Shown here: positions 1 through 7,646 of the stretch, piece by piece | How positions within the stretch are numbered: the first letter of the stretch is position 1 | Layout: the number at the start of each line of letters is the position of its first letter | Source: JAGLSB01 sp023135955 | GTDB taxonomy: Bacteria; Bacteroidota; Bacteroidia; Bacteroidales; GCA-2748055 | Length of the DNA stretch: 8,662 nucleotides | Assembly: GCA_030673645.1 (NCBI GenBank) | Contig: DAOVIO010000164.1 | Coordinates: 1 to 8,662, forward strand | Direction of reading: 5' to 3' | Position numbers and translations under genes: made by a program | Notes under the pieces: generated by a model | Told to the model about the DNA's origin: nothing | Seen by the model: the letters and a program-made list of their open reading frames with translations, nothing else | The model's database searches: none

Positions 1-135
1 AATGTAAACTGGAATCTTTACTCTTCATTTACATTAGAAATGCCTGAGGAATTAATGATTGGTTTAGCTGTAACCTCGCATAATTCAGAGGAATCTACAA
101 TAGCTGTTTTTTCGTCATTTCAGTTAATAGATTAG
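1..135 (+). CDS. C-terminal end of a secreted beta-sandwich (concanavalin/DUF1349-like) protein, 5' truncated
   Basis: The first frame is open from the window edge to a TAG at 133-135 and gives 44 residues. It contains MIGLAVTSHNSEESTIAVFS, which fits the closing strands of the laminin-G/DUF1349-like jelly-roll domains found near the ends of many large secreted proteins (family pattern: GLAVTSH, a short loop, then TA-F-x-x-V/F). The upstream W-N-x-x-x-x-F-T-L-E-M-P stretch also fits that domain. The protein ends right after the last strand, so no type IX secretion C-terminal domain follows. The start, the length and any catalytic domain lie outside the window, so the substrate is unknown. It is separated from the efflux genes by about 125 bp in which I see no convincing terminator or promoter, and is probably unrelated to them. 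Confidence 0.7.
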   Translation, partial: NVNWNLYSSFTLEMPEELMIGLAVTSHNSEESTIAVFSSFQLID

Positions 136-260
136 CATCTAAACACATATTAGGCAAGTAAACTTTAAAGTGATTTCAGTTGTATGTAAAATCGTGCATA
201 TAAGACATCGCTATCAAGAATGATTCCCTACATGTAAAAACTGATTAAAATTCTTGAGAC

Positions 261-1622
261 ATGGAAAAGAAGACAATAATAATTTTATCTTTTTTTGTAC
301 TAATGAGTTCTTTATTAGCTCAAAACTCTGTGCTGGAAATGTATATTCAGGAAGGATTACAGTCTAACCTCGCTTTAAAACAAAAACAGTCAAATTATGA
401 TAAGAGTATTCAGGTTTTGAAGGAAGCAAAAGGTTTGTTTTTACCAAATCTAAGTTTCAATGCAAGATACTCTGTGGCTGATGGTGGCCGATTGATTGAA
501 TTTCCTGTGGGTGATATGATGAATCCTGTCTATAGTACGCTCAATCAATTAACATCCTCTAATCTGTTCCCGCAAATTGAGAATGAAGTATTTCCATTTT
601 TCAGGCCAACCGAACATGAAACAAAACTACGTTTGGTTCAACCCTTGTTTAATCCCCAGATCTATTATAACTCAAAAATAAAATCAGAGTTGACAAATGT
701 CAAAAAGGCTGATGTAGAGACATTTAAAAGGGAACTAGTTGCTGAGGTCAAATCGGCATATTTCAATTATTTGAAAACTATACAAATTCTTAAACTTACA
801 GATAGAACAACCGAACTTTTGAAAGAAAATTTAAGAGTAAACGAACGGCTTTATGCAAACAATAAAATTACAATTGATAATGTCTACCGTTCAAAAGCAG
901 AGCTAAGTAAACTTGATCAGAATATTGCTGAAGCTATTAAGTTCAATAAATCTTCAAAAGCATATTTTAATTTCCTTTTAAATAGGCCGCTTGAATCGGA
1001 TATTGAAATATCTGATGAAAAAAATTTCTCATTTCTTGAAGCTGAACTTCAAAATTCACAGGAGAATGCAATAAATAATAGGGAAGAGTTACAACAAATT
1101 CAGAGTTATAAGATTGCAAGCGATTACAATTTAAGATTGAATAAATTTAATAAGATTCCAATTTTTATAGCTGCCGTAGATTATGGTTTCCAGGGAGAAG
1201 AATACAACTTTACTTCTGATTATGATTATATTATGGCTTCGTTTGTTTTAAGCTGGGATTTATTCAAGGGATTTCAAAATAATGCAAAAATTCAGCAGGC
1301 AGCTATCGATAAGCAAATTGTTGAAACACAATATATTGAAGCGGAAAATCGGGTTAGATTACAAGTCCTCGACTTATTTTATGAAGTAGAAGCAGTTGAA
1401 AAAGCAATTGTAGCAGCTCAGCAAGAGAAAATGAGCGCAACTAAATCTTTTGAAATTATTAATAAAAAATACAATGAAGGACAATCAAACCTAATTCAAT
1501 TCATTGATGCCAGAACTACTATGACAAATGCCGAATATAACGTGATTATTACTACTTATGATTATAACATTAAATATGCTGAATTTGAAAGAGCAGCATG
1601 TTTGTATAATATTTCAGAATAA
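261..1622 (+). CDS. TolC-family outer-membrane efflux protein (OMF)
   Basis: This is the outer-membrane exit duct of a tripartite efflux pump: a trimeric beta-barrel with a long periplasmic alpha-helical tunnel. Its 453 residues match the usual length of the OEP family. Residues 1-20 (basic MEKK, then a hydrophobic run ending SSLLA) form a signal peptide with likely cleavage before Q21. There is no lipobox cysteine, so it is not a lipoprotein of the NodT type. Two OEP repeats are visible, roughly 25-240 and 250-450. Each has long heptad-like helices, and the first ends with the family-typical LLNRPLE segment. The C-terminal helix includes the F-(x)n-Y-N-x-G-Q-x-N-L-I-x-F-x-D-A-R pattern common in these proteins. 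The ATG at 261 is chosen because it sits directly before the signal peptide; no Shine-Dalgarno is present, as is normal in Bacteroidota. It is followed 20 bp later by the fusion-protein gene, so the two are probably cotranscribed. The family call is secure; the substrate is unknown. Confidence 0.95.
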   Translation: MEKKTIIILSFFVLMSSLLAQNSVLEMYIQEGLQSNLALKQKQSNYDKSIQVLKEAKGLFLPNLSFNARYSVADGGRLIEFPVGDMMNPVYSTLNQLTSSNLFPQIENEVFPFFRPTEHETKLRLVQPLFNPQIYYNSKIKSELTNVKKADVETFKRELVAEVKSAYFNYLKTIQILKLTDRTTELLKENLRVNERLYANNKITIDNVYRSKAELSKLDQNIAEAIKFNKSSKAYFNFLLNRPLESDIEISDEKNFSFLEAELQNSQENAINNREELQQIQSYKIASDYNLRLNKFNKIPIFIAAVDYGFQGEEYNFTSDYDYIMASFVLSWDLFKGFQNNAKIQQAAIDKQIVETQYIEAENRVRLQVLDLFYEVEAVEKAIVAAQQEKMSATKSFEIINKKYNEGQSNLIQFIDARTTMTNAEYNVIITTYDYNIKYAEFERAACLYNISE

Positions 1623-1642
1623 ATATATTTATATAGTTAATA

Positions 1643-2683
1643 ATGAAAAAGTTAACCAAGTCAATAATATCCATACTATTAATTGTTTTAATGATTGCTT
1701 CATGTAAAGAGCAAGTGAATCAGGAGAAAATAGTTGAAAAAGTAAAAGTCAGAACAACTAAAGTTATTGAAAAAGAAATGTCGATACCTATTCATTGCAG
1801 CGGTAAATTATCTTCAAAAGAGGAATCAAAACTAAGTTTTAAAACAGGTGGGATTATCAGCGAAATATTCATCGATGAAGGTCAAAAAGTGAAAAATGGA
1901 GAAGTTTTGGCAAAGCTTAATTTGTCTGAAATTCAAGCAAAGGTAAATCAGGCAAGACTTGGATTGGATAAAGCTGGAAGAGATTTTAAAAGAGCCAATA
2001 ATTTGTATAAAGACAGTGTAGCAACCCTTGAGCAATTACAAAATGCTACAACTGCTTTGGATATTGCAAAATCAAATGTGGAAATAGCAGAGTTCAACCT
2101 ACAGTTTTCAACAATCAAAGCACCTTCGAATGGTAAAATACTAAAACGAGTTGCCGAAGAGAATGAAATTGTTGAACCTGGCAGTCCTGTGTTTTTGTTT
2201 GCCTCAACAGATAATGACTGGGTGGTAAGAGTAAATATTGCTGATAAAGATATTTTTTCGCTGCTGTTAAATGATACTGCAGAAGTTAAATTTGATGCTT
2301 ATCCGGATAAAATATTCTATGCCACTGTTTCCGAAGTTGGTAACTCAGCAGATACTTATACTGGCACATATGAGGTTGAACTAACATTGGAATCAACAAT
2401 TACAAAATTTGCATCAGGATTAATAGCAAGTGTGGATATATATCCTTCAATGAAAGAAAAGTTTATGATAATTCCTGTTAATGCTCTTATCGAAGGCAAT
2501 GAAACAGAAGGTTATATATATCAGGTTATTAATAATGAAAAAGTAAAAAAGTTAAAAATTAAGATATACAAGATTTCTGATAATGATCTATTTATTAAAT
2601 CGGGAGTAGAAGAGGGAATGGAGATAATTACTGAGGGAGTGAGTTATGTTGGTGGATCGGTTGAGGTTGAGGTGGTGAGATAG
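1643..2683 (+). CDS. RND efflux periplasmic adaptor (membrane fusion protein, HlyD/AcrA type), lipoprotein
   Basis: This adaptor bridges the inner-membrane permease and the TolC-like duct. Residues 1-20 form a lipoprotein signal with lipobox I18-A19-S20-C21, so the mature protein should be lipid-anchored at C21. The order of domains is typical. A first lipoyl half lies at about 64-92 (LSFKTGGIISEIFIDEGQ). An alpha-helical hairpin of about 95-155 has alanine-rich coiled-coil helices. The second lipoyl half begins at STIKAPSNGKIL (156-167). A beta-barrel domain spans about 190-275, and a membrane-proximal domain starting near IIPVNALIE runs to the end with the common GVEEGMEIITEG segment. The length of 346 aa is in the normal range. 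It lies 20 bp after the outer-membrane gene and 164 bp before the permease gene. The TAG stop is also the first three bases of a 7-bp repeat array. The family is certain; the substrate class is not. Confidence 0.95.
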   Translation: MKKLTKSIISILLIVLMIASCKEQVNQEKIVEKVKVRTTKVIEKEMSIPIHCSGKLSSKEESKLSFKTGGIISEIFIDEGQKVKNGEVLAKLNLSEIQAKVNQARLGLDKAGRDFKRANNLYKDSVATLEQLQNATTALDIAKSNVEIAEFNLQFSTIKAPSNGKILKRVAEENEIVEPGSPVFLFASTDNDWVVRVNIADKDIFSLLLNDTAEVKFDAYPDKIFYATVSEVGNSADTYTGTYEVELTLESTITKFASGLIASVDIYPSMKEKFMIIPVNALIEGNETEGYIYQVINNEKVKKLKIKIYKISDNDLFIKSGVEEGMEIITEGVSYVGGSVEVEVVR

Positions 2684-2715
2684 TTTCTAGTTTCTAGTTG
2701 CTGGTTACTGGCTTT
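2681..2715 (+). repeat. Forward arm of a 7-bp repeat array, starting on the fusion-protein stop codon
   Basis: Five consecutive 7-mers are TAGTTTC, TAGTTTC, TAGTTGC, TGGTTAC and TGGCTTT, all fitting TRGYYNN. The first unit begins with the TAG stop of the preceding gene. The 15 bases 2697-2711 (GTTGCTGGTTACTGG) are the exact reverse complement of 2824-2838 in the partner array, so the transcript could form a 15-bp stem enclosing 112 nt. Longer, imperfect pairing in other registers is possible because both arms are periodic. The function is unknown. Confidence 0.85.
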
Positions 2716-2733
2716 TGTCCAGGCATAATAGCG

Positions 2734-2762
2734 TTGACATATTTTACAAAATGTAATAAAAT
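2734..2762 (+). promoter_or_regulatory. Promoter-like sequence upstream of the RND permease gene (weak)
   Basis: TTGACA (2734-2739) and TAAAAT (2757-2762) are separated by 17 bp, which would be a good sigma-70 promoter in a proteobacterium. The main sigma factor of Bacteroidota prefers TTTG and TAnnTTTG instead, and no TAnnTTTG is present here. In this AT-rich spacer the match may be chance. An imperfect hairpin (ACAT..TTTT / AAAATGT, 2737-2754) overlaps it. If used, it would allow the permease to be transcribed separately from the two upstream genes. Confidence 0.2.
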
Positions 2763-2807
2763 AAGATAAAAAAAATTGATTTAGGTAGAGTGTTCAAATA
2801 GTTGCCT

Positions 2808-2842
2808 AACCAGCAACCAGTAACCAGTAACCAGCAACCACC
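2808..2842 (-). repeat. Reverse arm of the 7-bp repeat array, ending 5 bp before the permease ATG
   Basis: Five 7-mers are AACCAGC, AACCAGT, AACCAGT, AACCAGC and AACCACC. Read on the other strand they are TGGTTNC-type units, the same family as 2681-2715. Together the two arrays bracket a 92-bp spacer in inverted orientation. The end of this arm lies only five adenines from the ATG at 2848, so a stem formed with the left arm would sit at the translation initiation region of the permease gene. That effect is inference. Confidence 0.85.
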
Positions 2843-2847
2843 AAAAA

Positions 2848-5800
2848 ATGAACCTCCCAAAAATAGCCATAACAAACTATCAATTCACAATCATTGTATT
2901 CATCCTGATTACGATAGCGGGATTGAATTCCTACCTGAATATGCCTCGCATGGAAAATCCTGAGATGAAAATACCGGGGGCTTCAGTAGTGCTTATTTAT
3001 CCGGGTACTAATCCTGTTGATATGGAGCAGTTAGTTGTGACTCCTGTTGAAGATGTTTTGAATGAATTGGATGATATAAAACAAATTGAAACGATTATTA
3101 ATAACGGTCTGGCTATAATTAACATTGAGTTTTACTATGGAACTGATGCTGATAAAAAATATGATGATGTTGTAGAGAAAGTAAATATTGTAAGAAATGA
3201 ATTGCCAGATGATATTTATGAGATTAGCATACACCAATGGTCCGTGTCGGATGTTTGCATGATGCAACTTGCCCTTGTTTCCGACAGTGTTGAATACAGG
3301 GTATTACAGCAAAAAGCAGAGAAACTTGAAAAAGAGCTAAAAAAAGAGAGCGGAGTAAAAAAGGTAGAAATATTAGCCTATCCAGAGCAGGAAGTACGGG
3401 TTTCTCTTAATATTGAAAAAATGGCTCAAATGAATATTTCTCTTGACCATATTGTTAATGCAATAAAAAGTAATAATGCAAATATTCCCGGTGGAGCTAT
3501 TAAGTTGGATGATAAAAGTTTTAGTGTGAATACAAGCGGTTCATACAACAATCTTGAAGAGATACTTAACACCGTTGTAAATTCATACCAAGGAAGGTTG
3601 ATTTATCTGAAAAATATTGCAACTGTAGATTTCGATTATGAAGAGACACGGTATCTTGCTCGTTTGTCAGGCAAAAGAGCATTATATATTACCATTAAGC
3701 AAAAGGAGGGTCGAAATGTTTTTAAAACAACCGAAGGCGTTAAAACAAAAATAGATTTATTCAGAGAAAATCTGGATGATGATATAAGTTTGGAATATGT
3801 TTATGATCAATCGGAAGAAGTAGCTCTAAATATCAATAATTTTCAGACGAATCTTATCCAAGGCATCCTCCTGGTAGGTATAATTATTTTGCTTGCACTT
3901 AGTTTTAAATCTGCATTAATGGTGATAATTGCAATTCCTTTATCAATCATTACAGGGCTTGCATTTGTTGACTGGGCAGGATTCGGACTAGAACAAATAT
4001 CAATTGCAGGCCTGGTTGTTGCTTTAGGTTTATTGGTTGATAATTCCATAGTTATGACCGAAAATATTAGCCGGTTTTTATCTTTAGGATATAAACCTAA
4101 AGAAGCCGCAATAAAAGGAGCTTCTGAAATTGGCTGGCCGATTGTAAGTGCAACAGTTACAACTTTGTTGGCGTTTATACCGATAATTATGATGCCGGAT
4201 GAAGTTGGGCAATTTATACGAAGTAATCCCATAGCAATTATTGCAACTCTTTCAGTTTCTCTGTTTATAGCTCTTACTCTAACACCCCTGATTGCTAGTA
4301 AGATATTAAAGCAAAAAATAAAAAATAATTCAATTGAATCTAACAATAATAATGGTCACAGGTACTTGAGACAATTTATTGAAGGACCATACCGAAAATT
4401 ATTATCCTTTTCATTGTCAAATAAAGTTAAGACACTATTTATTGCACTTATAGTTTTATTCGGGTCTCTGTTTATGATACAGTTTGTCGGATTTAGTTTA
4501 TTTCCCAAAGCTGAAAAACCACAGTTTCTGATAAAAATACACTTGCCTAAAGGAACAAATCTTGATAAAACCAATATTGTGGTCGGTGAAGTTGAAGCTG
4601 TTTTAGATACAATTCCAGACATAAAATATTATGCATCCAATATCGGACACGGTAATCCACGTATCTATTATAACGTAATGTCAAAAAATTACATAAAAAA
4701 CTATGGCGATATTTTTGTTTTTCTAAAAGAGTATGATAGCGAGAAATTTGATAATTTAATTTTACAATTACGAAAAACATTCAATAATTATCCGGGTGCC
4801 AGAATATATATTAAGGAATTCGAACAAGGAACCCCAATAGCTGCTCCGATAATGGTATACATTGAAGGCGATAATATTGAAGAGCTTAAAAAAATAGCTT
4901 CAGATGTTGAAAGTTATATTAAAAATGAGAATGGGACAATAAATATTGATAACGAATTAGCAAAATCACAAACCGACCTTTTCATTAATATCAATAAGGA
5001 AAAAGCTAATCTTTTCGGTGTACCGATACATGAAATTGATAAAACAATCAGAACAGCAATTACCGGAACGAGTATTTCGAAATTCCGGGATAAAGATGGT
5101 GAAGAGTTTAATATTGTAATAAGAATGGCATTTGAAGATAAAATTAAAATAAGTGATTTTGATAAAATATATGTAAAATCTATATCGGGTAAATTTATTC
5201 CTTTAAGGCAACTTGCATCCATTGAGTTTAATAAGGCACCAAGCTTGATAAGGCGCTACAACTTGAGCAGGACAGCCTTAATAACTGCTGATCTTGAAAA
5301 AGGAGCAAATCTCGATGAAATAATGGTGCCGGTAATTCAGAAGTTAAAGGATTATCCTTTCCCAAACGGCTATACATACCGAATCTCAGGAGAGTTAGAA
5401 AGCAGGGATGAAGCATTTGGAGGAATGAAAGTTGCAATGCTTATAGCTCTGATTTCAATATTCGCTGTTTTAGTTTTACAGTTCAAATCTTTCTCTCAGC
5501 CCTTAATAATTTTTACTTCAATACCTCTGGCTTTAATCGGTTCGATATGGGCCTTGTTTATCACAGGAAATTCTTTCTCCTTTGCGGCATTGATAGGTCT
5601 GCTAAGTCTAATCGGAATAGTGATAAATAACTCGATAATACTTGTCGATTACACAAATCGTCTCCGGGATGATGGTAAATCAATAATTGAAGCAATAAAA
5701 ATTGCAGGTGAAACCCGGTTTACTCCAATCATCTTAACTACATTGACTACAATTGGTGGACTATTGCCATTAACCTTACGTGGAGGGTCAATGTGGGCTC

Positions 5801-5901
5801 CAATGGGCTGGACGATTATTGGAGGATTACTCGTATCAACCTTACTTACATTAATCATTGTGCCTGTTTTATATAATCTTTATTCAAGTAAAGCGAAATA
5901 A
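2848..5901 (+). CDS. RND-family efflux transporter permease (AcrB/HAE-1-like), inner membrane
   Basis: This is a proton-driven inner-membrane pump and the motor of the tripartite complex. The 1017 residues are close to the family norm of about 1000-1050. The duplicated RND plan is complete. TM1 is at about 13-31, followed by a large periplasmic loop and TM2-TM6 at about 337-482. TM7 is at about 529-548 and is followed by LFPKAEKP and the second periplasmic loop. TM8-TM12 lie at about 861-1012. TM4 carries GLLVDNSIVMTEN with D398 then N399, where AcrB has the Asp407-Asp408 pair. TM10 carries GIVINNSIILVDY with N927-N928, where AcrB has Lys940-Asn941. Such VDN/NN variants are, from memory, common in related RND branches, so the pump is probably active with one relay aspartate. 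The ATG at 2848 directly precedes the first membrane segment. Drug, lipid or other substrate specificity cannot be inferred. The 164-bp repeat-bearing gap before it is unusual for an otherwise tight locus. Confidence 0.95.
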   Translation: MNLPKIAITNYQFTIIVFILITIAGLNSYLNMPRMENPEMKIPGASVVLIYPGTNPVDMEQLVVTPVEDVLNELDDIKQIETIINNGLAIINIEFYYGTDADKKYDDVVEKVNIVRNELPDDIYEISIHQWSVSDVCMMQLALVSDSVEYRVLQQKAEKLEKELKKESGVKKVEILAYPEQEVRVSLNIEKMAQMNISLDHIVNAIKSNNANIPGGAIKLDDKSFSVNTSGSYNNLEEILNTVVNSYQGRLIYLKNIATVDFDYEETRYLARLSGKRALYITIKQKEGRNVFKTTEGVKTKIDLFRENLDDDISLEYVYDQSEEVALNINNFQTNLIQGILLVGIIILLALSFKSALMVIIAIPLSIITGLAFVDWAGFGLEQISIAGLVVALGLLVDNSIVMTENISRFLSLGYKPKEAAIKGASEIGWPIVSATVTTLLAFIPIIMMPDEVGQFIRSNPIAIIATLSVSLFIALTLTPLIASKILKQKIKNNSIESNNNNGHRYLRQFIEGPYRKLLSFSLSNKVKTLFIALIVLFGSLFMIQFVGFSLFPKAEKPQFLIKIHLPKGTNLDKTNIVVGEVEAVLDTIPDIKYYASNIGHGNPRIYYNVMSKNYIKNYGDIFVFLKEYDSEKFDNLILQLRKTFNNYPGARIYIKEFEQGTPIAAPIMVYIEGDNIEELKKIASDVESYIKNENGTINIDNELAKSQTDLFININKEKANLFGVPIHEIDKTIRTAITGTSISKFRDKDGEEFNIVIRMAFEDKIKISDFDKIYVKSISGKFIPLRQLASIEFNKAPSLIRRYNLSRTALITADLEKGANLDEIMVPVIQKLKDYPFPNGYTYRISGELESRDEAFGGMKVAMLIALISIFAVLVLQFKSFSQPLIIFTSIPLALIGSIWALFITGNSFSFAALIGLLSLIGIVINNSIILVDYTNRLRDDGKSIIEAIKIAGETRFTPIILTTLTTIGGLLPLTLRGGSMWAPMGWTIIGGLLVSTLLTLIIVPVLYNLYSSKAK

Positions 5902-5963
5902 TCAGGTCAAAATAAAGAAAGCTTTCCTATTCTATAACATCTTCTATAAAGCCTTGATTTTTC

Positions 5964-5971
5964 TAACTTTG
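5964..5971 (+). promoter_or_regulatory. Bacteroidota-type -7 element upstream of iorA
   Basis: TAACTTTG matches the Bacteroidota -7 consensus TAnnTTTG exactly. It would place transcription start about 7-8 bases downstream, leaving a leader of only about 13-14 nt before the ATG at 5992. The -33 position (about 5941-5944, CTTC) does not match TTTG well. A 7-bp direct repeat TTCTATA at 5930-5936 and 5942-5948 covers that region and could be an activator or repressor site. The location, between a finished efflux locus and a metabolic operon, suits a promoter. Confidence 0.45.
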
Positions 5972-5991
5972 AGCATCAAAAAAAAATAGGA

Positions 5992-7593
5992 ATGCAAAAG
6001 TTAGTTTTATTAGGTGATGAAGCAATAGCACAAGGAGCTATTGATGCAGGTTTATCGGGGGTTTATGCATATCCCGGAACTCCTTCAACGGAGATAACAG
6101 AATACATTCAAGGATCAAAAGAAGCGATAGAGAAGGGAATCCATTCTGAATGGTCGGCCAATGAAAAGACTGCAATGGAGGCAGCTTTAGGTATGGCATA
6201 TGCAGGTAAAAGAGCTATGGTATGCATGAAGCATGTTGGACTTAATGTTGCTGCAGATGCTTTTATTAATTCAGCTTTAACTGGTATAAATGGTGGATTA
6301 GTGGTTACAGTTGCTGATGATCCTTCAATGCACTCGTCTCAGAATGAGCAGGATAGTCGGTTTTATGGAAAATTTGCCATGATCCCCATACTGGAACCTG
6401 CAAATCAGCAGGAGGCATACAACATGATGTTCTATGCTTTTGAACTATCTGAAAAATATTCTATTCCGGTTATGTTAAGAATTACTACAAGAATGGCTCA
6501 TTCAAGAGCAGTGGTAAATTTATCTGATAAACTTGAGGAGAATTCCCTTCATTTACCCAAAGATCTAAAACAATTTATTCTTTTACCTTCCATTGCAAGA
6601 TTAAAATACGATAGGCTTCTAAAACATCAATCTGCGTTCACAGAAGAATCTGAAATGTCTCCCTTTAATACTTATTTAGATGGAAATGATAAATCTTTAG
6701 GTATTATTGTTTGCGGGTTGGCTTACAATTATTATATGGAAAATTCTATAAAAGCAAAGCTAAACTATCCAATATTAAAAATATCTCAATATCCTGCTCC
6801 GGTTGAACAAATAAAGAAGATAACTACTGAATGTGATGAACTACTAATTCTTGAGGAAGGATATCCAGTCCTGGAAGAGCAACTTAGAGGATTTTATAAT
6901 GCGCCCCATAAAATAAGAGGCAGATTGGATGGGAGCCTTCCTATGGCAGGTGAACTTAATCCGAATCTGGTAGCAAAATCGTTAGGATTAGAGGATATTA
7001 CCGGACCCGACATACCAAAAATAGTTGCAAAGAGACCTCCGGCCTTATGTAAGGGTTGTAGTCATGCCGACATGTACTTTGCTCTTAATGAAGCTATTGA
7101 TAAATACGGCAAAGGACGGGTATTTTCTGATATTGGATGCTATACACTAGGTGCTTTGGATCCATACAATGCAATTTATTCCTGTGTAGATATGGGAGCT
7201 TCGGTAACTATGGCTAAAGGAGCTGCTGATGCAGGGCTAATTCCATCAGTTGCTGTTATTGGTGATTCTACATTTACTCATTCTGGAATTACTGGTTTAT
7301 TGGATGCCGTAAATGAAAATTCACCTATAACCTTAATTATTTCGGATAACTCAACAACCGGGATGACAGGTGGCCAAAAATCTGCAGCAACAGGTCGTCT
7401 GGAAAAAATTTGCATAGGAATTGGCGTTGAGGAAGATCATGTTATTATCATTGATCCCTTGAAAAAGAAACAAAGTATAAACGTAGAAATAATGACTAAA
7501 GAGTTTGAATATAAGGGAGTATCTGTAATAATTGCCCAAAGAGAATGTATTCAAACTCTCTTACGCAGAAAACAAATACAAAAATCAATCTAG
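5992..7593 (+). CDS. iorA: Indolepyruvate ferredoxin oxidoreductase, alpha subunit (short form without ferredoxin domain)
   Basis: This is the thiamine-diphosphate subunit that oxidatively decarboxylates indolepyruvate and other aryl-pyruvates to aryl-acetyl-CoA and CO2, passing electrons to ferredoxin. In some anaerobes the reaction may run backwards to make aromatic amino acids from aryl-acetates. The N-terminal pyruvate-oxidoreductase domain starts with GDEAIAQGAIDAG and YPGTPSTEI. It contains the IorA signature ADDPSMHSSQNEQDSR at 108-123. A C-terminal transketolase-like domain follows, with RPPALCKGCSH (348-358), GDSTFTHSG from 424 and DNSTTGMTGGQ (452-462); the last two form the Mg-thiamine-diphosphate site. 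Archaeal IorA proteins carry a further C-terminal ferredoxin domain with two 4Fe-4S clusters. This 533-residue protein stops at RRECIQTLLRRKQ and lacks it. Only about 50 bp separate its stop from iorB, so no frameshift hides the domain. The short form is probably normal for this lineage. It is followed by iorB after a 53-bp spacer. Confidence 0.93.
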   Translation: MQKLVLLGDEAIAQGAIDAGLSGVYAYPGTPSTEITEYIQGSKEAIEKGIHSEWSANEKTAMEAALGMAYAGKRAMVCMKHVGLNVAADAFINSALTGINGGLVVTVADDPSMHSSQNEQDSRFYGKFAMIPILEPANQQEAYNMMFYAFELSEKYSIPVMLRITTRMAHSRAVVNLSDKLEENSLHLPKDLKQFILLPSIARLKYDRLLKHQSAFTEESEMSPFNTYLDGNDKSLGIIVCGLAYNYYMENSIKAKLNYPILKISQYPAPVEQIKKITTECDELLILEEGYPVLEEQLRGFYNAPHKIRGRLDGSLPMAGELNPNLVAKSLGLEDITGPDIPKIVAKRPPALCKGCSHADMYFALNEAIDKYGKGRVFSDIGCYTLGALDPYNAIYSCVDMGASVTMAKGAADAGLIPSVAVIGDSTFTHSGITGLLDAVNENSPITLIISDNSTTGMTGGQKSAATGRLEKICIGIGVEEDHVIIIDPLKKKQSINVEIMTKEFEYKGVSVIIAQRECIQTLLRRKQIQKSI

Positions 7594-7606
7594 CTCACAC
7601 CAGTAC

Positions 7607-7624
7607 TCCCGATGGCTATCGGGA
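7607..7624 (+). repeat. Palindromic TCCCGAT hairpin element between iorA and iorB
   Basis: TCCCGATGGCTATCGGGA is a perfect 7-bp stem (7607-7613 with 7618-7624) around a GGCT loop. No T-run follows, so it is not a standard terminator. I recall very similar TCCCGAT/ATCGGGA hairpins scattered between genes in other Bacteroidota genomes. The 7-mer CACACCA stands on both sides (7596-7602 and 7627-7633). The hairpin may stabilise the iorA transcript end or tune the iorA:iorB ratio, which is inference. Confidence 0.75.
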
Positions 7625-7646
7625 AGCACACCAACACACTAATTCA

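Noticed and set aside
136..260. Promoter for the efflux locus (TTGTAT / TATAAG and TAAACTTT)
   Set aside because: The spacing is wrong (about 13 bp) and neither candidate fits TAnnTTTG; a promoter is likely here but I cannot place it.
3843..4346. 167-codon reverse-strand frame opposite the RND permease
   Set aside because: It lies antisense to conserved TM2-TM6 of a clear RND gene, and its protein resembles nothing; the other reverse frames in the window are similar shadows.
5917..5926. GAAAGCTTTC palindrome after the permease gene as a terminator
   Set aside because: It is a 10-bp palindrome with no loop and no T-run directly after it; it cannot form a normal terminator stem.
7607..7624. 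Rho-independent terminator after iorA
   Set aside because: The hairpin has no following T-run and lies within an apparent operon, so an intergenic repeat is the better reading.
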